NCBI RefSeq assembly: GCF_001949145.1
Contig: NW_019091408.1
Location: 188,702-250,701 of the forward strand
Direction of reading: 5' to 3'
Length of the DNA: 62,000 nucleotides
From: Acanthaster planci
Lineage: Eukaryota; Echinodermata; Asteroidea; Valvatida; Acanthasteridae
Below, piece by piece: positions 32,433 to 44,785 of the stretch. Below the pieces are notes generated by a model, which saw only the letters and a list, made by a program, of their open reading frames with translations, did no database searches and was not told the DNA's origin. Each line of letters opens with the position of its first letter. Position 1 is the first letter of the stretch. Made by a program: the position numbers and the translations under genes.

Positions 32433-35400
32433 CTCGAATGATAACCAAGGTTTGAAATCATTTGCCTTAATTTTGGCGGTTTAGAAATCAAAAGATGAAA
32501 GTTGTTGGAACACCACTTTTTGACCTGCAGAGTGACACTGCAGTTGTATTTCGTTTCCTGCGAATTATTTCATGTAATGATGGTGTTCAAGTCTCCGGAT
32601 CCCTACTGTTGTTTATTTGATAACTTTATTATTATAATTCATGGATTAAATTTAGGATGAATTTTAAGCGTTGTATATTATGTCATTCCTCACTACTCTA
32701 AATGGATCCCTTGAATTGACTAGCACAGACATACACATGTCGCAGCTTTTTTAAATTGGAATTCTCCGTTATCGAAGCGTCCCCTTTTTCTAGTGGAAGA
32801 GCTACCAAATGTCATTCCAAAACATGTAATTGCGGCTACATCAATTTTGTTCGAAGAAAAACTCTGTAAAAACAGTTTACTATTACGTGTTCCGTATGAT
32901 CAGCACAACAAAGCATAAATTTGCCAAAATTTGGAATGTTAATGCAGCATAGTACGAAAAATACAATAGCATTACTTTATGCAGAGATACAAACTACAAG
33001 ATAAATATAGGCCTACATCGATTTGCCTCTTTTTACACAAATGAACTGAACCTTACACAGACTGAACCTTCGTGTAACTGAAAATTCACATTGAGGATTT
33101 CGCTTGTACTTACTTTGTGTTAATATCAAATGACGGAAAAACATCCACAGATTCTAGGCTGAAACACATCCATTTCATAGAAAAAGCAGTTCATTCGTAT
33201 TCACGTCACCTATAGTAGTACTGACGAAAGCGCCAAGGCAAACGGACTTTGGTCTTTATCACACTGCCAGTCTCGGAGTGATAGTCACGCGAAATGTACA
33301 CTACGGCAGAGGTCACGGGTTTGTAGGCTGCTGTGTACAGTGAACATGTACTTTATAATATACATCCCGGTCAAGTACGGTGGAACTAGGAGTGAAACTA
33401 TCGCGAACGAATAATGGACAACATGCAAGTGCTGATCGACGGTTCAAAGTTTGATGAGGTAAATACTTAGACGTGCTCAGACTGCTGCCAGTGGATATTA
33501 GACGAAAGCTGAATAAAAAAGAGTTATTGGAGCTGATGCCAGTCGCACTGTTGAGTTATGAAGTTGTTTTCAGAGAACTTCTCCAGATCTGTTAAAGGTG
33601 GAGCGCACGTGTTTGTAAGCAACTTGACAAGACGCCCATCATGCATTATGTTTTAGGTCTGTTGTTACATGATAAAATTTTCCAAAGTTATCTAGTTGGG
33701 GGATTTGGGTTCACAGATCATAACTAATCTGCATCAAGTGGTAGACAGGGCACCGGTCCATTCGTTTCGGCTCGGACGAAACCGTACGCACAAAATATTG
33801 TAGACATTCACCATATAGCGTCGTTCGAACCCAGCCCGCCATCATGCTGCGGTCCTTCCCAAGACTTCGCTTCGGCTTTGCACCGTCGATCGGTTGAAGT
33901 GACTTGCAATAACAATACCCCCCTAAAAGTTTAAGGGCTAAACACAAATGATTAGTTGTCAACCGAAATTTGTCTTTTAACGTGAAAGTGCCTTTTATAG
34001 CGCTGAGGTATATTCACAACACGTACTAAAACTGAACAACCCACAGTTAAGGGATATTTTCCACATTTACAATATAACATGCGTCATCCATATTTAACCA
34101 TTACAGTTTAACGCATTCGGCTACAGCTATACTGAAATATACAAATACCATTCTCTTTCTCTATTTTTTACATTTTTGGTAATAACAAAACGATTGCTTT
34201 GCACCAAAAGAGGTCTCTAATTTGCATCGTCGTCAGAGACTGAAGATATTTTATAGTAGGGCCTACATAACGTCAAAAATATCTTGACCCTTTAACAGTA
34301 TCTACCAATTCCTAATTAATATTGTTGTTTTGAAAACACGAAGTAGGTTTTACTATCAGCCGTAATTCGTGGTGGTTTTCATTTTTATAGTCTTAAAAGC
34401 TATTTTCACAACTACAAAGTATCTTTAGGTGTATTTTTCTCCTGCGACAAGCATCTCTTCGTTGTCTTAATTAAACCCTATTCACTATCGCACGGTTTTT
34501 GATGAAAAACTTGAAGCGTGCACGCTAGATCAATCTTCTCATTGGCTGTATACTATTTAAATGTTCTCAAAACCGCAAGACTGAAGGTGGTGGGGAGTTG
34601 CCATATTTGGGTGAACTGTTATCAGTAAGGCAGCAACATGTTGCAATGTCTATTTGCATTCCCGAAGTGAACTCTGACAAGCTTTCACTAAGACTGGTAG
34701 ACCACCACCGTGCCCGCACAGGCAGCGACGGCGGTTACAGTGTCTGTCTCACATAGTAACTTGTCTGTTTCATCAAGGAGAAGGTAGGATTTTCTTCTTG
34801 TGCACAGAGCTCATGTTGCAATGTGTCACCAGCCGTCTTTGTTTTATGACACAAAACCAAGTAAGTACCAAAATGGCTACGTGTATGTATCTGACCGGCA
34901 TTCAGACGCAAGGCGCCAATAGCGTTTGGCGACTGAAGCACATGCAGGACGTCTATTCGCAAGCAGCCTTCTGCGGCCGCATTGGGAAAGTTCAGTTCTA
35001 GTAAACATGAACACCGCCAAAAAGATGGGTGGTTTGGACTATCTAGTCGACCACTTGGATCCAGACCCCGGGTCATGCTCGCACCGCTGGTTATTAATAG
35101 AAGATTTCGTTTATCACTACGGAGAGAACCATTCACATGAAAAATCATTAATTTTATGATGGGCCCTTTTCAATAGCACCACGCTGCGTGAATTGCAGCC
35201 AACGGTGTAATGTGAATAACGATGAGATTTCTTTAAAACCAGACCGCCTAGGGTTGTTCGAGTACAGCTGAATTGCGCCTGGTCGAACTGGAAGAGTTAA
35301 CCTTCTTTGTCGAAAGTTCAAGGCAAGAGGCAAAAGACGATGAATAGGAGAATTGAGTCACTTGGCTTGGACTCGAGTCGTTATTTTTGTGACTCGTGAC

Positions 35401-35521
35401 TTGACTTGTAACTATCAGTTTTTGACTTGTGACATGACTTGGACTTCCAAAAAATGACTTGCTTCCACCTCTTATTAATAGCCATTGTGGCTGGTAGCGT
35501 TTAAGTGACTATAATAGTCCT
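32433..35521. other. Intergenic between the two MS4A-like genes
   Basis: The upstream region of MS4A-like 1; no further MS4A exon is seen. A short ATG frame at 33414-33458 (15 codons) ends at a donor-like GAG|GTAAAT but leads to no recognisable second exon. 35345-35470 is degenerate GACTTG-type low-complexity sequence. No promoter can be placed. Confidence 0.4.
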
Positions 35522-38500
35522 TTACTCATCATCACTGACGTTATCCGTGGCATTCTGCCCATCTGGAGCCACGCTCTGTACTCGTGCCGCACTCTGCACG
35601 TCGTAGCCGTAGCGTGGTATTTGCTCTTGTTGCATCATGACCTGCCTCTGCTGTTGCTGCTGGACTGGGTTCGCCATTTGTGGCTGGGTGTTCTGGTTTG
35701 GAGGCACCAAATAATGAACCTGAGGTGCATACTGCACCTAAGATGCAGAGAAAATGATAAAATATTTTTGTGTGAATTTGCTCACGGTTACCTCGGGTAA
35801 ACCACGCTGCGTCGCGACGCGTCGCAGCCATCCCGGTAAATATATTTCGTAACACTCGATGTGAATGTCAATCAAAGATGATGCCAATATTGAATACTCC
35901 TCATAAATGCAAAGTGTAAAGCGCCCTCAAGAGAATTCTTATAAATTATTTGCTCATCCCCAAGAATGTTCTGAGTAATATTTAGGAAAGGTAAGAAAAA
36001 AGTGTAGCTTTAGCGGCGAGGCACAAGGGCCGATCAGGAATTACGGTCCAGTTCATAAATTCTGACAGCAGTGTCCAATGGATGTGTCTAGTTTTCAACT
36101 CGTACCAAAGCGGCTCAACAGATGCATCCCAGTGTGTGGCGCGTTGAAATGAACCCAAAAGCGCGAATCGCCACCTCTTCGCACCTAGCAAAAGGTTTGC
36201 ATCCAGTCACGCGGCATACCCAAGGTATCATCCCCAGGGACGCCACACAGCAACTTCAATATTCCAATACCGATCTTACCCTGACAGGGCCAGATGGTGA
36301 ATTTCGGCAACAGTTACATCTGGCATGGCAGCAGTAGGCCGACTGGGTAATGGAGACAATGATTTCTCCAAGAGAGACAAAAGCCAGCAGGGACCAATAG
36401 ACCACACGATTACTCTGTAAAGAAAGGCAATAAACCAACTAGTGATATATTGACGCTGTGGGGTTTTTCGAATGAATGAATTAGAACATTGTTTTCATTC
36501 GTACTTTGGAACCTTTGGGCAAATTATTCTCCCTTCGAATTTGGACTATGAATGACAAGGGTAGATCTGGCACTACATTGACAATTTCTTGTATCCGCAA
36601 TTGTACGCTGGAGGAGGAAACGTTGGAAAAAAGCGAGCAGACCGCAGGTAAATATAAGTAAACCACACGACGAAGATATGAAACAAACTAGTGACGGTAA
36701 TTCATACTTGACGATTACTGCGGGTACTCACATAGACCACGTATATATATTCGTAGTAAGTGTGCTCTGCGGTTGCAACTGCGATGGAGAAAATCATGCA
36801 TGAGGTTGCCAGTAAGGACGACAGTATCGACATGACCATGCACGAATTCATCTGACATGGGAAGAGAAAAAATATAACCAGTCGCAATGCACTAGCAAAT
36901 ATGAACATTCAACTAAGATAAAACAAGTTTCACAGAAAATTAAGAAGGTAAGATGTTAGCTGTATTCACATCCCCCCCTACATAGCTTTTGACTCTTTGA
37001 GGTCACAAATACATGTATCGACCTTTTTGCCTCAGTTGCTAGACCATCAGCCATTGATAGGCCGATCCATTGAGGCCCATCTCATTATCGGCAAAAAGTG
37101 GAGGACCAGGCTAGCATCGCTCGTCATCCAGCGCCTGAACAGGGCTGACTGCTTTGCACTGTGATTGGATACATTGTGCACAACCTGTGACCGCGAGGTT
37201 ATCACTTCCTGTTTGCGAAGGTTACCTGAATTTTTTGGTGCGCCAGGGGCAATGCTTTGATACGGGTAAAGTGTCGGCTGTATGATAAAAACATGGCCTT
37301 GGTACAATCACAGTGTAGTAATTTAATGTCTCACTAAGTATCACTGATCACTTGTCTTTTGGCGATATATTTCAAAGCATTGGTTATCTTGATCAATTTT
37401 AAGAACGAATAAAGTGTAGGAGACTATTTTCAGCAAAGAAAGCGCGAAAAATATCGCATTGATAACTGCCGCTTGTGTAACGCATTGAGCGAGCTCGCAC
37501 ACCTGGCAGAAATTTACCCACAATGCTCCGCGCATCTTTAGCTGTGACCCCCCCCCCATGTGACGTATTTCCTTCAATGAAATGTGTGCGAGGCCGTCAC
37601 CCCTTCCCAGCGCCCTCTCCGGGCACTTGGTGACGAGCAAAGGGCCAGGCCCCCAGTCGAGCTGACGCTGGCCCCCCTGCCCATTTCCCCCTACTTCTGC
37701 CGCAGTTGCCTCAAAGCAGTAAGCTTTTGGAGAGAGAGGCAAATATCAAGTGAAAAAGATGTATGGTATGGTGTTCCAAAGACGACACGTCACCTCGCCG
37801 TCGCATTTTTCTTATTTACCTGTGCACAAATACTTATGTGGCCGTCGCTGTCGCGAATAAGTGGGCTCGTGAGGGCGCCCCATATTGTGCAATCTCCATC
37901 TTTTTACTCCTCCATGATATGTGGTTGCACTACACCAAATACGCGCCCATAGAAAACAGTGCAAAATCGGACCGAAATGACGCCGCCTGTTGACTCTCAT
38001 GAAGAGGTTGGTCTCCGTTTTTGTACTAGAAATTCGAGATTACGGCCAGAAGATCACTTTGCATTTCAATTTCAGGGGAGCTAGCCACGAAAATCTTTTT
38101 TATTCGCCTTTCAAGGAAGATAACCCCAAAACAGCAGTAAAACTAAGCGCTCATTTCTGAATGTAGCCTATTTTTCATCTTGAAATTTATCAGAAATTTC
38201 TTTGTGTTTTGGAAACTTCTATGTATTGGGCTTGTATAGTGAAATTCGACAACCAGAATTAGAAGCCTGCGGTGGCGCAAAACTCATGGACAGGTGGTAC
38301 GCGCACGTTGCTTGCCTCCTCGACCTATAGGATGTTGTGATTTGTCAAAATGCACGCGTGTGTCAAGCTGAACAATGCGCGTGTGGGTGCTAAGCCACCG
38401 CAGTTCTGGCGTACCCTCGGATTAGTCTATATGTCTTGATGATCAAGTAGGCCTACAATGATATTTTGTGAAAAAATTTGATTTTTTTTCTGACTGGTTC

Positions 38501-40394
38501 CCAACCATCACCCATAGGATGCTGATTAATAGGCCTAAAGAATTAATTGCCCCTGGGGAAAATAGCTACCTAATTAGCTGGACTGCAATTAACCTTATCA
38601 CAACCCCCCCCCCGGATTGTGCATGTGTGGATTCTTTCTGCATACCCAAGATGCATTGACAATATCTAAAAAAGTTATTACAGTGTCAGTGGCTTGTGAA
38701 GAATTTTTGCGGGGGCATAGGCTGAAATTGCCTTACGATTGTTTTTCAGGCAATGCCCCCCCCAGAGTATGCACTGCTTATGGGGCGCCCTCATACGCAC
38801 CACTTGTTTGCGACGGCAACGGCGATGGAACACAGTGCCGGTGTTCGTAAGATGGCATATTGTAGTGGGATTTAGATTAAATAAAATCGGTAAAGTACAA
38901 CTGTGGCAATTTATTGTGGGTTTAGAATTCTATTTCCCAACATTAAGAGGAAAACAAAAACTTGTGTTGCGTATGGAGTACGTTCTTCAGTGCCAAAAGA
39001 ACGCTGTCATATATTCCATATGGCATATTCTGTATTCCTAAACATTCATTTGCGCCTAGGCGTTCTGAGACCCAAATCGAAATGCACTGCTTTCTCTTAC
39101 CAAACATATCTGCATGTTCATCGGCTTGGCGGTCAACACACCAAGTATTCCAGCCGGCAGATAGAACTGTGAAGCAGGGATAACAGTGAACAGAATTAAA
39201 ATGAGGTGGTGTTTGGCTGAGTTGGGCTGGGTGGGTTGGGGTCGGGTAATGGGTTTGGATAGGGAGGGGTTGGGTTGGTTGGGTAGGGTAGGGTGGGATT
39301 ATGTTCAGTTGGTTGAGGTAAAGTTGGTGCAGTAGGGTATGGTGTCGTGTCGTGTATCGGTGAGATGACAGGGACAAGTTCCAGGATAAAACGAACTTCC
39401 AATGTTTCATGCGACACCGAGCTAGTCACTTACATGTCAGTCACAACTGTCAAGAAATCTTCCGCAGTACGCTTACAGGTTGGTCGAATAGCCCAGGGGC
39501 TTAAATTTGAGCGATGGGGGTATATATCCCTTTCCACTTTGGACCAAAAAGGGATGGGCTATTGGTTCATCCTCCCACTTTTTCGGTGTAAAAAGGCAGA
39601 AATTGGAGGTATTTCAAGTCTTGAACGTCGAAACATCCTACTAAAATGTATTAAATTTCAAGGGAAAAAGTACAAAGCTTGAAATTCGCCGTTTAATTTT
39701 AAGCGTAAGTGGTGTAAGTATACATAAGATATACACCTGTATCATTGTATCATGAACGGTCCCCTATTGTTGTGTGATGTCCATCAATGATGTCCCCCCC
39801 CCCTTTTTGAATTTCACTTATCCCCGATTCCCCGTCCTCCGGCACGGATTTAAACCACGGAATTTTATGAGATTGGACGGCTTCGGGCGTACTGCATTAC
39901 ATTGCTTTCCCCGAAACGACGTAGCTGCAGATTATGCTTACAAAACATGCACTCCATATTGGCAAACCCAGCCAAGATCCGGTGCTGCCCGCCACGATCG
40001 TGATGATACCGAGGATGACTGACAACGTCGCCAGGACAATCTGCAGGATGGCCAGGGTACGGGCGGCTTTGGCACGGTACCGCCGGTTCTTTGGCGCCGG
40101 TGCGACCTGGCCCAGGAGAACCGCCCCGTCCCGGTACGGGTGGGGCTGGACGTATAGCTGCTGTCCGGGGACCGGAGCACCGCTGACCACAGGTTGTGGC
40201 ACAGCTATGAACTGCTGCTGCTGATGTTGCTGCTGTAGGTTTTCTGGATAGAGAAGCATCATGCCAGTCGTTGGCTGCTGTTGGCTAGAGGCATGGGGGA
40301 TCACTTGGTTTTGCTGGAGTGGAGGCAGGGCCTGTTGAGGGATGGGGTTGGGCCGCTCGGGTTCTTCGAAGCGAACAGTTTTCATGCTGCTCAT
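35522..40394 (-). CDS. MS4A-like (CD20-like) four-transmembrane protein 2
   Basis: Five exons: 40394-39942, 39166-39101, 36851-36732, 36414-36280, 35737-35522; 329 residues, all junctions phase 0 with good GT-AG signals. It is the tandem paralogue of the gene at 28673-32432: RRYRAKAARTLAILQI before TM1, GLPIWSACFFYLPAGILGVL for TM2, MNSCMVMSILSSLLATSCMI for TM3, SLGEIIVSITQSAYCCHARC for TM4. The TM2 exon is 22 codons in both. Outside the membrane segments the two are much diverged. The N-terminus holds poly-Gln runs (QQQHQQQQ) and Pro; the tail ends acidic (NVSDDE-stop). The ATG at 40394 has A at -3. Membrane topology with both ends cytosolic is inferred from the family. Confidence 0.85.
37841..38823. 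repeat. Inverted pair of 50-bp GC-rich segments in MS4A-like 2 intron 2
   Basis: 37841-37890 resembles the reverse complement of 38771-38823, sharing GAGGGCGCCCCAT and a GCCGTCGC-like end. Copies are separated by about 880 bases with no further pairing that I can trace. Possibly the ends of an old element. Confidence 0.4.
39195..39335 (+). repeat. G-rich (GGGTTGG/TAGGG)n low-complexity tract
   Basis: Densely spaced GGG runs, for example GGTTGGGTTGGTTGGGTAGGG around 39266-39292, within intron 1 of MS4A-like 2. Telomere-like in composition, but irregular. Confidence 0.7.
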
Positions 40395-43300
40395 GTTGCT
40401 GGGTGTCTTTTATCGGCTAAAAGATTATACCGGTCACATAGTAAAAAGATACAACATAAACATCGGGTAGCTATAGGATGATGGTAATGGAAAATGAAAT
40501 CAAACAGAGAGTGAGAGTGAGAGAGACTACAGGAACGGCAAGTTTAGTCCTTAACTTGCCGGGAATTCTGCTGCAACTGGTTCTGTCAGTCAGTAGAGAA
40601 GTACAGAATTGCAGTCATAGGAGTAAACTGGCTGACACGAGTAGCTACAGCAACTAAAGGGATGGCCTACAAATTTAAAGTTCCGTAACATGCCCTATCA
40701 CTACTACATTAAACTTCAGGTTTGTTTAGAAAAAAAGCAGCATGTAGAATGACAAACCTTTTCGGCAGAATTTCGAAAAAACTCCACAAAATAAAAAATA
40801 ACACACACAACTCTGGATATCACAGCCTCTCAGAAGACTAAACTAGGGCCACCGTAATTCTTTACGACCGTACAATTGAATCATCATTAACATCTGACTC
40901 AAAAATGTTCAACGCTGTTCCACACGCATATTGTAACTTGATTGTTAATCATTAATATACATATTTTTAATGATTGTCTACTATGTCAATGTTAAACTTT
41001 GAACAGAATATCAACTCCAGAATTCACCGTGCGATATCGGGTAAACTGACCTTCTATTGACCTTGCAAAGTCTTTATTGTGGCTGGGGTTCGGTGTGCTT
41101 TTGTCCGTTACTAATCATTAATGTCCATGCACCACGCAACGACTAAGTGAGTAAAGAAAATGCGGAGAAATACAGCGTAATGTTGAGCGCAATTTGACTG
41201 GCAGGGCCGGGAAAGACTTAGGTGTATGTGAATTTTTTGCAGATTTTTTGGCCGCGTCGTTGTGGGGCTCTTCGGGGGGGGGGACAGTTCCCACAGTGGG
41301 GAGCAGCCCCCCCCCGCCTTGGCCCCCGGCTACACTAATTTTGGACAACAAAAAAATCATTTTACGCTTTGGTGTGTAAGATTCGAACATTTTGGGGCTA
41401 TTTTGCCTGTCTTCTGGCCCAATTTTGTTAATAAGTCATCACTTATCACCTTCTCTGCTTGCCAGCCATTTATCGGTGGAAGGATAGAATTGCATTGAGT
41501 GTCGACTCACCAAGGAAACACAAAACGGAAAGTACGGTATCAGTGCCAAGCGTTGTAGGATAGACCCTACATACAGTGTAATGCATGGAGTTAAGGATAA
41601 CTATGGCATCTAAACGTACATTGTAAGCTGGTTGGAATCGCCAGTCACAACAATTTGCCAATCTGTCCCAATGCCCAGATAGACACTGATTTTGAAAACG
41701 AGCGTTATAAATTAACTTGGTTTAGCTATTCATGTGCACCTGTCTCTTTCACGTGTTGTCACCATGACGACAATGAGCCTCTTGCTTTAGTGCAGAATGG
41801 AGGGCATACCACGTTATTCAATGTTCACGATTTATTTTTGCCTTTATGTAGGAAGGTAACGACAGATTCTTGTGAACTTTGTGGTGCACGAAGTGGCCAT
41901 AAAATTGTCACTTTTGTGACAAAAATAATGCCAACTTTTGCAATGTTGGTGCTTTCCCGGAACCCGGGAATTTTGATGCTCTTCTACTTTGAAACTGTTT
42001 ATTTGTTGGTACTTTCGAGGCATATTTCTTATTCTTAGGAAACGACTGAAGAAAGTGAAATTCATTCAAGGGTGATCTAATTTCGAATCCAATTTTTACC
42101 ACTTATCGTCTGGTTCCTTGTGTCAGTGGCTAGCAGAGTGAAATTTCACTCTTTCGAAATAAAACAGTGCTCAACGTCGGACAAAAACGATAATTGCTTC
42201 AGGCTGTTCCAGCGTACAGACACGTGGCAACAAAAACAAGTTTTCGTCCTCGGATAAAACTGTCAACTGATAAAAACTATAAATTATTTTGTCTGAAACA
42301 TCTCCAGTTAAAGTGGTCCCAAATCACTAAGCCTGCATGCACATCCACAAGGTCAGGATGTCGGCTCGACTCACCTTTTGGGTACAAATCTCCCTGCTTC
42401 AAAACCACGGTAGAGCCAATCGGGCAAGCTGAACTCCTGCAAAAACCTTAATTACGATAATATAACCAGACTTCATAATGCATGGACGAACAAGCCCGGA
42501 CGGACTTCGTACCTATGTGGTTCGTTTCCACTGGTCTGGAATGCGGTTCAGTTCTGAATCGGGTCGATTATTGTCTCCTTTAAAAGGGATGCCCAAGGGG
42601 TTATTTATATAGGCAAGCAGTAAAGAGAAGTAAAGTATTCGATATGCGTCGAGATATTTTATATTTAGCACAAGGTGGAAACCTGCTCGGTTTGCTAATT
42701 ACATGTCTTGACTCTCTACAATGCTAACAGTGTCCTACGGGAAGAAGGCACGACTCGTGCGTTTCATAGTACATGACAAGATCCGCTGTTTGGCAAGAAT
42801 GCTCTATCTCAGCGCAGTATCTTTGAAGCACAGCGGTTTATCGCTTAGTGTAAATAGCCCGTCAAAACCCGTTGCACTTCAGTTTACAGGCCTACTGTTC
42901 GTGTGTGTAAACCGGCCCTATAACTGCGAGGTGCCTGTCATAAAACGGAAATGGGCCCACAGTGTTCAAATCACCATGGGCGTAAATCCCAGGGGAATGG
43001 GGGTATACCCTCCCACCTTTTGACCAGGGGTGGGCTTACACTGAGCATGGAGGTGTGATTCTACCTCCATGCACTGAGCTATTGAATCATCTCCAAAATT
43101 TAGATTTCAAACAACATCATGGAAAGAGTAAACGTGATTTTAGAATTTTTTTATTAAGGAAAATATTTTGATCACAGAACTTATGTTTTAAGTAGGCCTT
43201 GTAGGCTCCGTATGAAAGAGTTCGGGGACAGGAATGAAACGTAACATTTTGATTCATTTTGTCAAAATACTCCACAACTGTTGAATAAACAAAATACATC

Positions 43301-44273
43301 ACTTAGTCACTCAAATTCATTCTGTTAGTCTTCAGCTACCTAATTCAATTAATGATACAAGGAAAAAATCAATTTAACAATTGATAATTAGAACTTCTGA
43401 AATCTACATGATATATCACAGTAAATCGAACTCACTCTTGTTTATAGCAAATCTTAGAATAGGTAAAATTGGAAAAACATACCAGGGAACGTCTTCTTTT
43501 AAACATATCTCATTTTTGATAAAAAATGATGAAGTTTTTGTGCTACTGATTCGTATTTTCCAAAGATCGGTATACCGTGCGGGATGAACAGAACTCAACA
43601 GTTCGTACGACGCCAACACGAACATGTATAACCAAATTTACAGCAACGTAGGTTAACTACAGCACAACGCGTGCATCTAATTCTCGCATACAAAACTGCT
43701 ACGGTATTCATTTGCGGTGAAGAGCATCAATTGCTTGTATTGCATGGAAGTGATTTTACATTTTTCATACCACATACTTCTAAATACACATGGTCAAATA
43801 TTCTTTATTAAAATGCTGGTGACAAAAAAATCTATTGACAATTACCCTCGTCAAAGTACACTGCAACACATTAAGTTCAGCCACGTAAAAATCAATTTCC
43901 TGTCAAGGTCTACGAAATTGACAATAATATACATTTTAAAGGTGGAGGAATCATGTAAAATGTTATCAAAACTCATAAGGAAAAATTCTTTAATACATGC
44001 AGTTTGACTCTTTTAGCAGCACAGCACATGTATTTGTTCCCGAATATCTTAAGTTGTCGGACATCGCTATTTTGACAAAATTGCTGGACGAAAAAATGAG
44101 CACACTTATTTTTATAACAACGGCTGCGCACAAGTTGTGGTATTTTAACATATTCAAAACCATACTTGGATGACTAAGACTAGCTGCATGCTTGAATAAT
44201 TGAAACTTGGAAAAGTTACTTCGGTAATATCAGTAAATATACCAGTTTCTGTGAAACACCGCTCAGCTGAAAG
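40395..44273. other. Intergenic, no gene recognised
   Basis: It holds homopolymer G/C runs (41273-41282, 41310-41318), a short hairpin around a GCATGGAGGT stem (about 43044-43071) and AT-rich sequence. A plus-strand frame at 41655-42038 (127 codons) has no recognised domain, splice signal or conserved pattern. Diverged copies of one short repeat (GGGGGTATA..CCC..TTT..GGGCT) occur at 39510-39560 and 42995-43035. Confidence 0.4.
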
Positions 44274-44785
44274 NNNNNNNNNNNNNNNNNNNNNNNNNNN
44301 NNNNNNNNNNNNNNNNNNNNNNNNNNNNNNNNNNNNNNNNNNNNNNNNNNNNNNNNNNNNNNNNNNNNNNNNNNNNNNNNNNNNNNNNNNNNNNNNNNNN
44401 NNNNNNNNNNNNNNNNNNNNNNNNNNNNNNNNNNNNNNNNNNNNNNNNNNNNNNNNNNNNNNNNNNNNNNNNNNNNNNNNNNNNNNNNNNNNNNNNNNNN
44501 NNNNNNNNNNNNNNNNNNNNNNNNNNNNNNNNNNNNNNNNNNNNNNNNNNNNNNNNNNNNNNNNNNNNNNNNNNNNNNNNNNNNNNNNNNNNNNNNNNNN
44601 NNNNNNNNNNNNNNNNNNNNNNNNNNNNNNNNNNNNNNNNNNNNNNNNNNNNNNNNNNNNNNNNNNNNNNNNNNNNNNNNNNNNNNNNNNNNNNNNNNNN
44701 NNNNNNNNNNNNNNNNNNNNNNNNNNNNNNNNNNNNNNNNNNNNNNNNNNNNNNNNNNNNNNNNNNNNNNNNNNNNNNNNNNNNN
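44274..44785. other. Assembly gap (N)
   Basis: 512 undetermined bases. Any apparent long frames across it are artefacts. Confidence 0.98.

Noticed and set aside
33414-33458. Short ATG exon MDNMQVLIDGSKFDE with a donor
   Set aside because: No second exon is found on the plus strand; 15 codons alone are not enough.
41655-42038. 127-codon plus-strand frame
   Set aside because: No recognised motif, no good start context, no flanking exons; composition like the surrounding intergenic DNA.
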